A stretch of DNA of 64,000 nucleotides from DASRDS01 sp035570055 (GTDB lineage Bacteria > Gemmatimonadota > Gemmatimonadetes > Gemmatimonadales > Gemmatimonadaceae): positions 186,001-250,000 of the forward strand of contig DATMLM010000073.1 of the NCBI GenBank assembly GCA_035570055.1, given 5' to 3'. The stretch's first letter is position 1. The number at the start of each line of letters is the position of its first letter. The notes beneath the pieces are model-generated. The model made no database searches and had not been told where the DNA came from. It saw nothing but the letters and a program-made list of their open reading frames with translations. Of the stretch, positions 17,161 through 25,776 are shown in pieces. Position numbers and translations under genes: made by a program.

Positions 17161-19068
17161 ATGCCTCTCCTCCCCCTCCTTTCGGCGCTCCTGACCTTAG
17201 TCCCGCCTTCGCATTCCGCGCGGCGGTTCTCCAACGTGTCGATCTCCCCGGATGGACACCTCGTCGCCTGGGTCGGCCCGGGTCCCTCGGACACCTCCGG
17301 CGGCACGCCAGGCGTTGTGATCGTTGACCGCCGGCGTCCAACAGCGGCCCTCCGTACGCTTGGCGCGGGGTATGACCTTGCCTGGTCGCCCGATAGTCGC
17401 TCGCTCGCTTTCCTGGGAGCCGGAGGCACGCTGATGCTCGTGACCGTCGCGGATGGGCAGTCCCGCGTGGTAGCGACCATCCCCGGAGAGATGCACGACG
17501 CCCGCTTCTCGCCGGACGGAAAAAGCATCGCGGTGCTCTATTCGAGACCTGAGGAGATCGCGTTTGGCCCAACCCAGGCCGCCCCGCGCGACACGGGTGT
17601 GATCGGCGATCAAGTCGACCGCCAGCATCTCGGCGTTGTCGATCTCGCGACGGGTCACTTGAGGGTCGTAACTCCAGCCGATCTGTATGTCTACGAGTAC
17701 GATTGGGCGCCAGACGCTCGACGGCTCGTGATCAGCGCCGCCACCGGTTCCGGCAACAACAACTGGTGGACCGCGCGCCTCTACGCGGTGCCGGCGGACT
17801 CGGGCTCCCCGACCGAGATCGCTCGACCCTCGACGCAAATCGCCGTGCCGCGCTGGTCAACGGACGGCTCCGAGATCGCCTATATCGGTGGCATCATGAG
17901 CGACCAGGGGTCGACCGGCGGAGATGTCTGGGTCGTCGCGGCGTCGGGCGGAACACCGAAGGATCTGACTTCTTCCGCCACGATCAGCCCGTCAGATTTG
18001 GCATGGACCGCTACACCCCACCAGCTCGTCGTATCGGCTTGGGCCAGCGGCGCATCGGATATCGTATCGCTCGACTCCCGGACAGGCGATGCGCGCACGC
18101 TCGCTCATATCAAGGCTCACGTGACTGGCGGCGCATTCGTTCCTTCCGTCTCCGTGTCACATGACGGACAGACCGTGGCGGCCGCGGAGGAGTCGCTGGG
18201 CGATCCTCCCGAAGTCTGGGCCGGACCTCCCGCTCGCCTGGAACAGGTAACCCACGCGAACGCCGGCGTGACGCCTGCCTACGGTCGTGCCGAGAGCGTC
18301 GAGTGGAAGAGTGACGCGTTCACCGTGCAGGGCTGGCTCATCTATCCGGCTGACTTCAAGCCCGGGACTCGCTATCCAATGATCGTGCAGGTCCATGGCG
18401 GTCCGGCCGCCGCGGTCCCGGCGCGTTGGATGTCCGAGCAATCGACGTCAGCGGTGCTCTCGCGCGACGGTTACTTCGTGTTCATGCCGAACCCGCGCGG
18501 CAGCTACGGGCAAGGCGAGGCCTTCACGAAAGCCAACGTCAAGGATTTCGGCTACGGCGATCTTCGTGATGTCATGGCCGGCGTCGACACGGTGCTGCGT
18601 CGATTCCCGGTCGACAGCGCGCGTATGGGTCTCACCGGCTGGAGCTACGGAGGGTACATGACGATGTGGGGTGTCACCCAAACCAACCGCTTCAAGGCCG
18701 CGGTCGCCGGCGCCGGCATCTCCGATTGGCTGAGCTACACGGGTGAGAACGGCATCGACGAATGGATGCTCCCATACTTCGGCGCCACCGCGTACGACGA
18801 TCCGGCGGTGTACGCCAAGAGCTCGCCGATCAATTACATCCGGCGAGCCCACACGCCGACGCTCGTCGTCGTTGGCGAGCGGGACGTCGAGTGTCCCGCG
18901 CCGCAGTCGTATGAGTTCTGGCGCGGGCTCGAGCGCAACGGCGTGACCACGCAGCTCGTCGTCTATCCCGACGAAGGGCATGGGATCCGGAATCCCGCCC
19001 ATACGCGCGATCTCCAGGAGCGCACGATACGCTGGTTTGACCAGTATCTCAAATCTCCCGCTATGTAG
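17161..19068 (+). CDS. Secreted S9 prolyl-oligopeptidase-family peptidase
   Basis: 635 residues. A short signal peptide precedes a seven-bladed propeller with SPDG/SPDS repeats (SPDGHLVAW, SPDSRSLAF, SPDGKSIAV), followed by the C-terminal alpha/beta-hydrolase domain. The catalytic triad is Ser495 in GWSYGGYM, Asp575 in GERDVECP and His607 in DEGHG. This is the dipeptidyl/acylaminoacyl peptidase group that trims small peptides in the periplasm. It stands alone, divergent from the PCuAC gene across 95 bp. Confidence 0.94.
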   Translation: MPLLPLLSALLTLVPPSHSARRFSNVSISPDGHLVAWVGPGPSDTSGGTPGVVIVDRRRPTAALRTLGAGYDLAWSPDSRSLAFLGAGGTLMLVTVADGQSRVVATIPGEMHDARFSPDGKSIAVLYSRPEEIAFGPTQAAPRDTGVIGDQVDRQHLGVVDLATGHLRVVTPADLYVYEYDWAPDARRLVISAATGSGNNNWWTARLYAVPADSGSPTEIARPSTQIAVPRWSTDGSEIAYIGGIMSDQGSTGGDVWVVAASGGTPKDLTSSATISPSDLAWTATPHQLVVSAWASGASDIVSLDSRTGDARTLAHIKAHVTGGAFVPSVSVSHDGQTVAAAEESLGDPPEVWAGPPARLEQVTHANAGVTPAYGRAESVEWKSDAFTVQGWLIYPADFKPGTRYPMIVQVHGGPAAAVPARWMSEQSTSAVLSRDGYFVFMPNPRGSYGQGEAFTKANVKDFGYGDLRDVMAGVDTVLRRFPVDSARMGLTGWSYGGYMTMWGVTQTNRFKAAVAGAGISDWLSYTGENGIDEWMLPYFGATAYDDPAVYAKSSPINYIRRAHTPTLVVVGERDVECPAPQSYEFWRGLERNGVTTQLVVYPDEGHGIRNPAHTRDLQERTIRWFDQYLKSPAM

Positions 19069-19154
19069 CTCGGCTGTATCGAACCCGACCGGCGTCTGTG
19101 TGCCGTAGTACGCTCTCAGCGTCTCCGGCACAAGATTGATTGTCGCTAAGCCAC

Positions 19155-19265
19155 CTACTCGAGATCGACGCTGTTCGACAATCGCGGATCGTTCGAATCC
19201 AGATTGGCGCCATACACCAGGGCGCGCATCGCGCACAGCAGCATCCCGCACGCAAAAAGCCGCAC
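19155..19265 (-). CDS. Possible 36-residue membrane peptide
   Basis: A short open frame starting at GTG 19265 with an AAGAGG ribosome site eight bases upstream, one of the better Shine-Dalgarno sites in the window. The product begins MRLFACGMLLCAMRALVYG, a short hydrophobic signal-like helix, and continues with a polar tail containing SNDPRLSNSVDLE. I know no family. Evidence is limited to the ribosome site and the signal-like N-terminus. Confidence 0.35.
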   Translation of the reverse strand: MRLFACGMLLCAMRALVYGANLDSNDPRLSNSVDLE

Positions 19266-19314
19266 GATTGTCGCCTCTTGAAAAAGAAGAAGGAGTGAAC
19301 GCGGTCTAGAGCGT

Positions 19315-19461
19315 TCAGCGCTTCGGAGGCGGCGGCTCGGGCGAGAAGGTCAGAGCGGCAGGGGCGCTTTTCTCCACCCCGGGAATCGGCGACGTAGCGT
19401 TCACGCACGGAGCGACCTGTACGGCCACCGGAAGTGCCACGACGCCGCATTCGCAGCACAT
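19315..19461 (-). CDS. Small Cys-rich protein or gene remnant
   Basis: A 48-residue frame from ATG 19461 begins MCCECG and ends in FSPEPPPPKR. The same frame stays open upstream to 19581 and reads like protein there too, including THDHHRCDEPAQ, but contains no start codon. His/Cys-rich secreted proteins ending in SPEPPPP occur in environmental bacteria as possible metal-binding proteins. This could be the C-terminal part of such a gene that lost its start by a frameshift, or a short gene from 19461. It lies 49 bp upstream of the small membrane ORF. Confidence 0.3.
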   Translation of the reverse strand: MCCECGVVALPVAVQVAPCVNATSPIPGVEKSAPAALTFSPEPPPPKR

Positions 19462-19599
19462 CTGAGCGGGCTCATCACATCGATGGTGGTCGTGCGTATT
19501 GCTCGTGTGGGCGGGATGTACTCCTAAACAGTTCGAAAGAGGCCCGCTTGCCGAAACACCGTTGCCTGCACACCGTTGGAGTCATCTGTGTAGTGACAC

Positions 19600-22065
19600 G
19601 TGGATAAGATACTCCAGTCCATCGCGCCGCTCCTCGATGCCACGAGCGACGCAATCATAGTAGTCGATGACGCGGGGCGCTTCGTTTATTCCAACAGAGC
19701 GGCCGCGGAAGCACTCGGACGTACGCCCGAGGCTCTCATCGGCAGACCCATCACCGAATTCTATCCGGCGCCGCTCGGCGCGGTCCTCAAGCGCGTCGCC
19801 GAGCAAAACGGACCCGAGGTTGTAGAAGGCCTTCGCACGCCGTCCGGTCGCATCTACGACGTCACTGTGGTGCCCGTGCGAGGCGGGACGGCGCTTCAGT
19901 CTCGCGACGTAACCAACCGCGTCCGCGCCGACGAGTCCCGGCGCGAAAGCGAGGCGCGGTTCCGCCTCGTGACAGAGTCGGCGCCTGTTGGTGTTTTTTT
20001 GGCAGACCCGCGCGGACAGATCGTCTACGTCAACCCGTTCCTTCGCGAGGTCCTGGGCCGGGGCGACGCGGAGCTGATCGGCCGTGATTGGGTGCAGTGG
20101 GTCCACCCGGATGATGCGCGTCGCGTAGGCGCCGAGTGGAACGTCTTTCGAAAGGGCGACGTGCGCTTGCTCGACCACGTCTATCGCTTTTCCCGTTCCA
20201 CGGGTGAAATCCGATGGGTACGCGGGCAGGTGCACCGTTTGCGACTGGCCAGCTCGGCGCCGACGGGGTTCGTCGGGACGGTCGAGGACGTCACACTCCG
20301 TCGAACCGCGGCGGAGCGGCAGCACGTGTTGGCGGCGACGGTCGAGGCCAGCGCCGATTTCGTCGTGCTCGCCGACGAGGCGATGCGCGTCACGCATATC
20401 AACCCGGCCGGTCTCTCGCTCATCGGCCTGACGGACGCCGGACCGGCCCTGCATCGTCCACTCTGCGATCTCATTGTCGGCGATGGCATCGCGTCGCTCC
20501 TCGCCAACACCGATCGGTGGACCGGCGAGCTGGCGTTGCGCCATTGGACGTCGAGCGAGCCGATCGAAACCGAGGCCCATATCTTCGCTGTCCGCGAGGC
20601 GCCCGGCGGCCCGCGCACGGCGGTCGCCATGGTCGCGCGCGACATCCGGGAGCGGCGCCGACACGAGGCGCGTCTCGAAGGGATCATTGCGTCGGCCATG
20701 GACGCGATCATCGGCATCGACAGCTCTGGTTGCATCGTGGTCTTCAATCAGGCCGCCGAGGCGATGTTGCGCGTGACCGCGGCCGAGGCCACTGGCACGC
20801 CGATCCATCGCTACATCCGGTACCTTCCCGCGAGCTCGGGTCGCCTGACGGTCCATCGGGCCGACGGCAGCGAGTTCAGCGCCGAGGTGTCGGTCTCTCG
20901 CGTCGATGTCGGCGGCGAGCAGATCGCCACCGTCATGGTGCGAGACGTCACCGGCCGCCTCCAGATGGAAGAGCAGTTGCGGCAGGCGTCGAAGATGGAA
21001 GCGGTCGGCCAGCTCGCCGGGGGCATCGCGCATGACTTCAACAATCTGCTGACGGTCATCACGGCCTACAGCGGCATCTTGATGGAAACATCGGGCGATG
21101 CCACCGGTGAGTTGAAGGAGATCTCGGCGGCGGCTCGCCGCGCGGCGACGTTGACTCGACAGCTGCTGTCGTTCAGCCGCAAGCAGCTGCTCCAGCCGAA
21201 AGTGCTCGACATCAATGCGGTGATCACCGAAGTCGAGCCGATGCTCAAGCGCCTCATCGGCGAGGACATCGAGATCGCCCTCTCGCTCGACGCATCCATC
21301 GCGCCGGTGCGCATCGACCCTGGACAGATCGAGCAGGTGTTGCTGAATCTCGCCGTGAACGCGCGCGATGCGATGCCACGTGGTGGTGTGCTGCGCATCG
21401 AAACCCACATGACGCGAGGGGCATTCGTGAGCCTGGTCGTTCGCGACACGGGTGTCGGGATGGATGCGGCCACCCAGTCGCGGGTGTTCGAGCCCTTCTT
21501 CACGACGAAGGAGCCGGGCCGTGGTACGGGACTTGGGCTCGCGACCGTCCTTGGCATCATGCAGCAGTGCGGCGGCTCGGTCTCGGTTGAAAGCGCGCCT
21601 GGGGCGGGGGCCGCGTTCCACATCGTGTTTCCGGCCGTATCCGGCGGCCACGTCGCGGCGGAAACCCTGGAGGCCGGCGCCGCGCCGCAGCGTGGAAGCG
21701 AGACGGTGCTGATCGCTGAAGATGATCCGGCCGTTCGGGAGCTCATGTGCACGCTGCTGGCGGCGAACGGCTACTCGGTGCTCCTGGCGTCGAATGGCGC
21801 CGAGGCGCTGGCGGTTGCATCGGCGACCAACGGGACGATCCAGCTCATTGTGACCGACGTGGTCATGCCGTCCCTCGGCGGCCGGGCACTGGTCGACGGG
21901 CTTCGGGCGACGCGGCCGAACATTCGGGTGCTCTACGCCACGGGGTACGTTGGCGACGAGGTAGTCCGCCGGGGTGGCCTCGACCCATCGGCCAACCTCC
22001 TGCACAAGCCGTTCACGGCCGACCAACTTCTCACGGCAGTCCGCCGGGCCTTGGACGCACAATAG
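19600..22065 (+). CDS. Multi-PAS hybrid histidine kinase with C-terminal receiver
   Basis: 821 residues, GTG start, no transmembrane segment. Four PAS-like domains (about 1-110, 120-240, 245-360 and 360-465) precede a HisKA domain with phospho-acceptor His478 in AHDFNNLL. An HATPase domain follows (NLAVNARDAM, DTGVGM, GTGLGLATV), and then a receiver domain with Asp753 in IVTDVVMP. The PAS repeats suggest cytoplasmic sensing of ligand, redox or light. No output regulator is adjacent, so phosphotransfer partners must be elsewhere. The prephenate dehydratase gene follows after 11 bp, perhaps only by chance. Confidence 0.93.
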   Translation: MDKILQSIAPLLDATSDAIIVVDDAGRFVYSNRAAAEALGRTPEALIGRPITEFYPAPLGAVLKRVAEQNGPEVVEGLRTPSGRIYDVTVVPVRGGTALQSRDVTNRVRADESRRESEARFRLVTESAPVGVFLADPRGQIVYVNPFLREVLGRGDAELIGRDWVQWVHPDDARRVGAEWNVFRKGDVRLLDHVYRFSRSTGEIRWVRGQVHRLRLASSAPTGFVGTVEDVTLRRTAAERQHVLAATVEASADFVVLADEAMRVTHINPAGLSLIGLTDAGPALHRPLCDLIVGDGIASLLANTDRWTGELALRHWTSSEPIETEAHIFAVREAPGGPRTAVAMVARDIRERRRHEARLEGIIASAMDAIIGIDSSGCIVVFNQAAEAMLRVTAAEATGTPIHRYIRYLPASSGRLTVHRADGSEFSAEVSVSRVDVGGEQIATVMVRDVTGRLQMEEQLRQASKMEAVGQLAGGIAHDFNNLLTVITAYSGILMETSGDATGELKEISAAARRAATLTRQLLSFSRKQLLQPKVLDINAVITEVEPMLKRLIGEDIEIALSLDASIAPVRIDPGQIEQVLLNLAVNARDAMPRGGVLRIETHMTRGAFVSLVVRDTGVGMDAATQSRVFEPFFTTKEPGRGTGLGLATVLGIMQQCGGSVSVESAPGAGAAFHIVFPAVSGGHVAAETLEAGAAPQRGSETVLIAEDDPAVRELMCTLLAANGYSVLLASNGAEALAVASATNGTIQLIVTDVVMPSLGGRALVDGLRATRPNIRVLYATGYVGDEVVRRGGLDPSANLLHKPFTADQLLTAVRRALDAQ

Positions 22066-22076
22066 ATTAACGACCT

Positions 22077-22997
22077 ATGAGTGGGTCGTTCGTCCCGGTC
22101 CTGCTACCGGAGCCCCAGCCTGCGCCGATGCCCGTCGCGACCGACTTGCGAGTGGCATTCCAGGGCGAGGCCGGCTCGTTCAGCGAGCAGGCCGTTGTGC
22201 AACTGTGGCGTGGGACGGCACAGCCGGTCTCCATGCGGACGTTCGACGACGTCATGGACGCCGCGGAGAGCGGCGATGTCGACTACGGGATTGTTCCGAT
22301 CGAGAGTACGCTCGTGGGAGGCGTCGACGTCGCGTACGATCTGCTCGCCATGCACGAGGGCCTCGCGGTGGTTGCCGAGACGATCGTGCCGATTCACCTG
22401 AGCCTCTTGGGGCTACCGGGCGCCTCTATCGCTGGACTCAAGTCGCTGCTCAGTCACCCGATCATGCTCGCCCAGTGCGCGTACTTCCTCGACGCCCACC
22501 GGCATATCAACCCCGAGCCAGCCTGGGACACGGCGGGCGCCGCGCGCACGGTGGTCGAGCGTGGGGATCCCGCGGTGGCCGCGGCGGCCGCGCCGCTTGC
22601 GGCGGAGCGATTCGGGCTCGAGGTGCTCAAAGAGCACATCGAGGATCGGCTGGATACGATGATGCGATTCTTGGCCGTCGCGACCGACCCGGAGTCTCCC
22701 GCGGCCGGCGTTCCGTCGCGCACCGCGGTGTTGTTCGCGGTGCCGGATAACGCGGGCGCGCTCCTCTCCGTCGTCGCCCCACTCGCGGCCGCGGGATTCA
22801 ACGTCAGCCACCTGACATCGCGCCCGACGCGCGAGCCGTGGCGGTATCAGTTCTTCATGGAATTCGACCACGTCGGACGCGATGCACGCGCGGCCGAAGC
22901 CATCGGCGAGATCCGTCGCGTCTCGACGGTCTCCCGACTGCTCGGCACGTTCGCGCGATGGCCGGCCCCCATCCGTGACACGTCCCCGCTGGCCTGA
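22077..22997 (+). CDS. pheA: Prephenate dehydratase
   Basis: 306 residues. The catalytic domain covers about residues 20-200 (VAFQGEAGSFSEQA, YGIVPIESTLVGGV), and an ACT domain occupies the last ~90 (DNAGALLSVVAPLAAAGFNVSHL). It converts prephenate to phenylpyruvate in phenylalanine synthesis and is normally feedback-inhibited by Phe through the ACT domain. No chorismate mutase domain is fused. ATG 22077 is used; an internal ATG before VATDLRVAFQ would also retain the domain. It overlaps the next gene by 23 bp. Confidence 0.93.
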   Translation: MSGSFVPVLLPEPQPAPMPVATDLRVAFQGEAGSFSEQAVVQLWRGTAQPVSMRTFDDVMDAAESGDVDYGIVPIESTLVGGVDVAYDLLAMHEGLAVVAETIVPIHLSLLGLPGASIAGLKSLLSHPIMLAQCAYFLDAHRHINPEPAWDTAGAARTVVERGDPAVAAAAAPLAAERFGLEVLKEHIEDRLDTMMRFLAVATDPESPAAGVPSRTAVLFAVPDNAGALLSVVAPLAAAGFNVSHLTSRPTREPWRYQFFMEFDHVGRDARAAEAIGEIRRVSTVSRLLGTFARWPAPIRDTSPLA

Positions 22998-24087
22998 CAC
23001 GGCGCTGACCGCGCGGCTCGGTCTTCGCTATCCGGTCATCCTCGCGCCCATGGCTGGCGGGCCCTCGACGCCGGAGCTCGTCGCCGCGGTGTCGAACGAA
23101 GGCGGCCTGGGTATGCTGGGTGCGGGGTACTTGGCTCCCGACGCCATTCGCGCCGCCATTCGCTCGATTCGCGCGCTGACCGACCGCCCGTTCGGCGTCA
23201 ACCTATTCGTTCCGGACCCGCCTCCCGACCCCGATGTCGCTGCCGAGGCAGTCGCCCGCGCCCGGGCGCTCCTGGAACCGTTTGCCGCCGAACTAGGGGT
23301 CGGGCTCCCGGCCACCGTGTCGACCGTCGATTTCGATGCTCAAGCGGCAGTCTTGGTCGAAGAGCGGGTGCCAGTCGTCAGTGTCACGTTCGGCGTCTTG
23401 AGCGCCCGCTGGGTCGCTGCATTCCAATGGATCGGCACCGTTGTCATGGGTACCGCATCCACCGTGTCAGAAGGCAAGGCGCTCGAGGACGGTGGCGTCG
23501 ACTTCGTCGTCGCGCAGGGATCCGAGGCCGGCGCCCACCGCGCGACATTCCTCGCACCAGTCGCCCGATCCTTGATCGGCACCATGGCTCTCGTGCCGAT
23601 GATGGTCGACGCGCTGACCGTGCCGGTCATCGCATCGGGCGGCATCATGGACGGCCGCGGCGTCGCCGCTGCTCATATGCTTGGCGCGGTGGGAACGCAG
23701 CTCGGTACGGCATTTCTCGCTACACCCGAGAGTGGCGCGCCGGCGCCCCACAAGACCGCGGTGCTGACGGCGACGGAAGAGAGCACGGGCGTCACGCGTG
23801 TCTATTCAGGCCGGGCTGCCCGAGGTGTGCTCAATCGTCTCGCGCGCGAGCTCGAGCCGCACGAGGCCGAGTTACCCCCGTATCCGTTGCAGAACGCCCT
23901 TACGCGCGATATCCGCATCGCGGCTGCGCGCGCGGGCAAGCCGGATCTGATGTCGCTATTCGCGGGGCAGGGCACTCGGCTTGCCACCGACTTGCCCGCG
24001 GCCGAGGTCTTTCGCCGAATCGTCCGCGAGACCGTCGATCTCTTCGATGCGCTGGAGGTGCCGCCCTCCCTCGAAGGGAGTGGTTAA
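22975..24087 (+). CDS. Nitronate monooxygenase / NPD-like flavoprotein
   Basis: 370 residues from GTG 22975. Upstream codons in the open frame are antisense-like noise over pheA. Family marks are RYPVILAPMAGG at the N-terminus, a glycine-rich FMN region (VAQGSEAGAHR), and PVIASGGIMDGRGVAAA. The FMN enzyme oxidises alkyl nitronates, toxins such as propionate-3-nitronate, or acts as an enoyl reductase-like flavoprotein. Its last 132 bp are antisense to rpiB, an unusually long convergent overlap. Confidence 0.9.
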   Translation: MTRPRWPDTALTARLGLRYPVILAPMAGGPSTPELVAAVSNEGGLGMLGAGYLAPDAIRAAIRSIRALTDRPFGVNLFVPDPPPDPDVAAEAVARARALLEPFAAELGVGLPATVSTVDFDAQAAVLVEERVPVVSVTFGVLSARWVAAFQWIGTVVMGTASTVSEGKALEDGGVDFVVAQGSEAGAHRATFLAPVARSLIGTMALVPMMVDALTVPVIASGGIMDGRGVAAAHMLGAVGTQLGTAFLATPESGAPAPHKTAVLTATEESTGVTRVYSGRAARGVLNRLARELEPHEAELPPYPLQNALTRDIRIAAARAGKPDLMSLFAGQGTRLATDLPAAEVFRRIVRETVDLFDALEVPPSLEGSG

Positions 24088-24456
24088 CCACGTCTCGAGG
24101 ATCTCTCGCAGGGCCGCCTCCGGAATCAACCGCTCGCCGAGCGACAAGACGTTGGAGTCGTTATGTGCGCGCGCGAAGCGCGCCGCATCGACATTCCAGC
24201 AGATGGTGCACCGGATGCCGCGGATGCGATTGGCGACGATGGCCTCGCCGTTGCCGGATCCACCGAGCACGATCCCGCGCTCGTAATCCCCGATGGCTAC
24301 AGCTTCCGCAACCGGCCGGATGAACAGCGGATAGTCGACGGATTCAGTCGAATTCGTGCCGAAATCGTCGACCTCGTGTCCCGCTTCGCGAAGCCAGCCG
24401 ATGATGAGCCCTTTGTATCGAAAGCCGGCGTGGTCCGAACCGATCGCGATTTTCAC
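23956..24456 (-). CDS. rpiB: Ribose-5-phosphate isomerase B
   Basis: 166 residues. The N-terminus MKIAIGSDHAG is diagnostic. The active-site loop reads GGSGNGE with Glu71 as base, the mycobacterial-type form rather than the Cys form of E. coli; His98 is in HNDSNVLSLG. FEGGRHLQRIEEI normally lies near the C-terminus, but here ~20 extra residues follow. It interconverts ribose-5-P and ribulose-5-P. It is transcribed with ppa (10-bp gap) and overlaps the convergent flavoprotein gene by 132 bp, including the conserved FEGGRH motif. Confidence 0.95.
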   Translation of the reverse strand: MKIAIGSDHAGFRYKGLIIGWLREAGHEVDDFGTNSTESVDYPLFIRPVAEAVAIGDYERGIVLGGSGNGEAIVANRIRGIRCTICWNVDAARFARAHNDSNVLSLGERLIPEAALREILETWLTTPFEGGRHLQRIEEIDGLADDSAKDLGRGQVGGKPSALPRE

Positions 24457-24466
24457 GGATGTCGCC

Positions 24467-25018
24467 TCACACCGCGGGTGCGCCGAACCGCGTCACGTAT
24501 CGCTCGATCGACCGATTGATCTCGACGAAGGCCGCCTCATGTCCTTGCCAGCCGAGGATCTGCACGCGCTTGCCTTCGAGATCTTTGTAGATCTCGAAAA
24601 AGTGCGCGATCTCGCGCAGGGTATGCGGCGGAATGTCGGCGAGGTCGAAGAACTCGTTCTGCGTCGGATCTTCGGCGGGCACGCCGAGGATCTTGTCGTC
24701 GGGGTCTCCCCGGTCCAGCATCTTGAGCACGCCGATGGGCCGCACGTCGATGCGGCAGCCGGGGAACGTCGGTTCTTTGATCAGGACAAGGACGTCACAC
24801 GGATCGCCATCTTCAGCGAGCGTCCGTGGAATGAACCCATAATCGCCGGGATAGTGCACGGCGGAGTACAGGACGCGGTCGAGGCTGAACAAACCGGTGT
24901 CCTTGTCCAACTCGTACTTGTTGCGGCTGCGACTGGGTATCTCGATCACGGCCGAGACCTCGCGCGGAACGTCTTTGCCGACGGCGAGATCGTGCCAGGG
25001 ATGAATCATGGAACGCAT
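24467..25018 (-). CDS. ppa: Inorganic pyrophosphatase, family I
   Basis: 183 residues, cytoplasmic. VIEIPSRSRNKYELDKDTG and the metal-binding EDGDPCDVLVL signature (DxDPxD) are intact, as is YPGDYGFIPRTL. It hydrolyses pyrophosphate to phosphate and drives biosynthetic reactions. It is the first gene of a ppa-rpiB pair. Two upstream Met codons are possible; ATG 25018 gives a few extra residues before IHPWHDL. It is divergent from the MgtC-like gene. Confidence 0.96.
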   Translation of the reverse strand: MRSMIHPWHDLAVGKDVPREVSAVIEIPSRSRNKYELDKDTGLFSLDRVLYSAVHYPGDYGFIPRTLAEDGDPCDVLVLIKEPTFPGCRIDVRPIGVLKMLDRGDPDDKILGVPAEDPTQNEFFDLADIPPHTLREIAHFFEIYKDLEGKRVQILGWQGHEAAFVEINRSIERYVTRFGAPAV

Positions 25019-25083
25019 GCTATGACGTGTCGCTGTGCGGCGCCAGGTCTGGACAGCCGCGCACGGTGTTACTATATCCGGCG

Positions 25084-25563
25084 ATGCCTAGCGAGCTAGT
25101 TATCGTCATCGAACGCTTGGGTTTGGCGACGGTTGCGGGGAGCGCCATCGGTCTCAACCGCAAGCTACACGGCAAGCCGGTCGGCATTCGGACGCACTCG
25201 CTCGTGGCATTGGGCTCGGCCACGTTCATCTACGTGAGCTACGGCGCGGGCCTGGTCAATGGCGCCCCGGTGCCGCAGACGGTGCAGGGCATCACGACGG
25301 GTATCGGTTTCGTCTGCGCGGGCGTGATCTTGCACCGATCCGGTAGCAAGAGCCGAATCACCGGCTTGACGACGGCCAGCGCCCTCTGGTTCACGGCGGC
25401 CCTTGGTGTGGCGTGTGGCGCGGGTCTTTTCGTCCCAGCGATCGTGGCAACCATCATCGCTTTGGTCGTACTTATCATCGGTGGCCCCCTCGAGGGCTAC
25501 ATCGAGGCCTATTGTCGCAAACCGGAATCGATCCCACCGCCACCGGAGCCGCCCGTCGAGTGA
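25084..25563 (+). CDS. MgtC/SapB family membrane protein
   Basis: 159 residues with four transmembrane helices. Marks of the family are GSAIGLNRKLHGKPVGIRTHSLVALGSA and GFVCAGVILHRSG...GLTTASALWF. MgtC-type proteins modulate F-ATPase, Mg2+ adaptation and acid survival in pathogens; chromosomal soil homologues are poorly understood. ATG 25084 is preceded by an AT-rich TTACTATAT, a possible -10. The C-terminus is Pro-rich. Confidence 0.9.
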   Translation: MPSELVIVIERLGLATVAGSAIGLNRKLHGKPVGIRTHSLVALGSATFIYVSYGAGLVNGAPVPQTVQGITTGIGFVCAGVILHRSGSKSRITGLTTASALWFTAALGVACGAGLFVPAIVATIIALVVLIIGGPLEGYIEAYCRKPESIPPPPEPPVE

Positions 25564-25612
25564 TATATTGGGTGGCGCGATCGTCTTGAACACGGAGAGC
25601 ACAGGAGAGGTC

Positions 25613-25774
25613 ATGGACGACAAGAAGCTTCTCGCGCTGGCGAAGAAAAACGCGGCGAAGGCGCAGCCGAAGAAGCCAGCTGTCCCGAAGTACGACTCGA
25701 CGCTGCCGCCGGAGCCCGAGGGCGCCGAGGACGTCAAGCGCTTTTTCAAGGAAATGAAGAAACGGGATTTTTGA
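25613..25774 (+). CDS. Small Lys/Pro-rich protein of unknown function
   Basis: 53 residues beginning MDDKKLLALAKKNAAKAQ and ending FFKEMKKRDF. AGGAGAGG three bases before the ATG is an excellent ribosome site, and codon use looks normal. It is highly charged, has no signal and is probably cytoplasmic. It lies 49 bp after the MgtC gene and ends 2 bp before the next start, so it is likely co-transcribed. Confidence 0.7.
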   Translation: MDDKKLLALAKKNAAKAQPKKPAVPKYDSTLPPEPEGAEDVKRFFKEMKKRDF

Positions 25775-25776
25775 TC

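Noticed and set aside
19061..19459. 132-codon minus-strand open frame after the S9 peptidase gene
   Set aside because: Composition is Arg/Cys noise with a poly-Phe run; the other two minus-strand frames in this region look more protein-like.
19556..19578. Direct repeat ACACCGTTG at 19556 and 19570 ahead of the hybrid kinase
   Set aside because: Nine bases at a 14-bp period could be a regulator site, but two copies in GC-rich DNA are weak evidence and the region also reads as coding on the other strand.
19582..22062. Long minus-strand open frame (826 codons)
   Set aside because: It is the exact antisense shadow of the hybrid kinase, Arg/His-rich with no domain; the plus strand has full PAS/HisKA/REC motifs.
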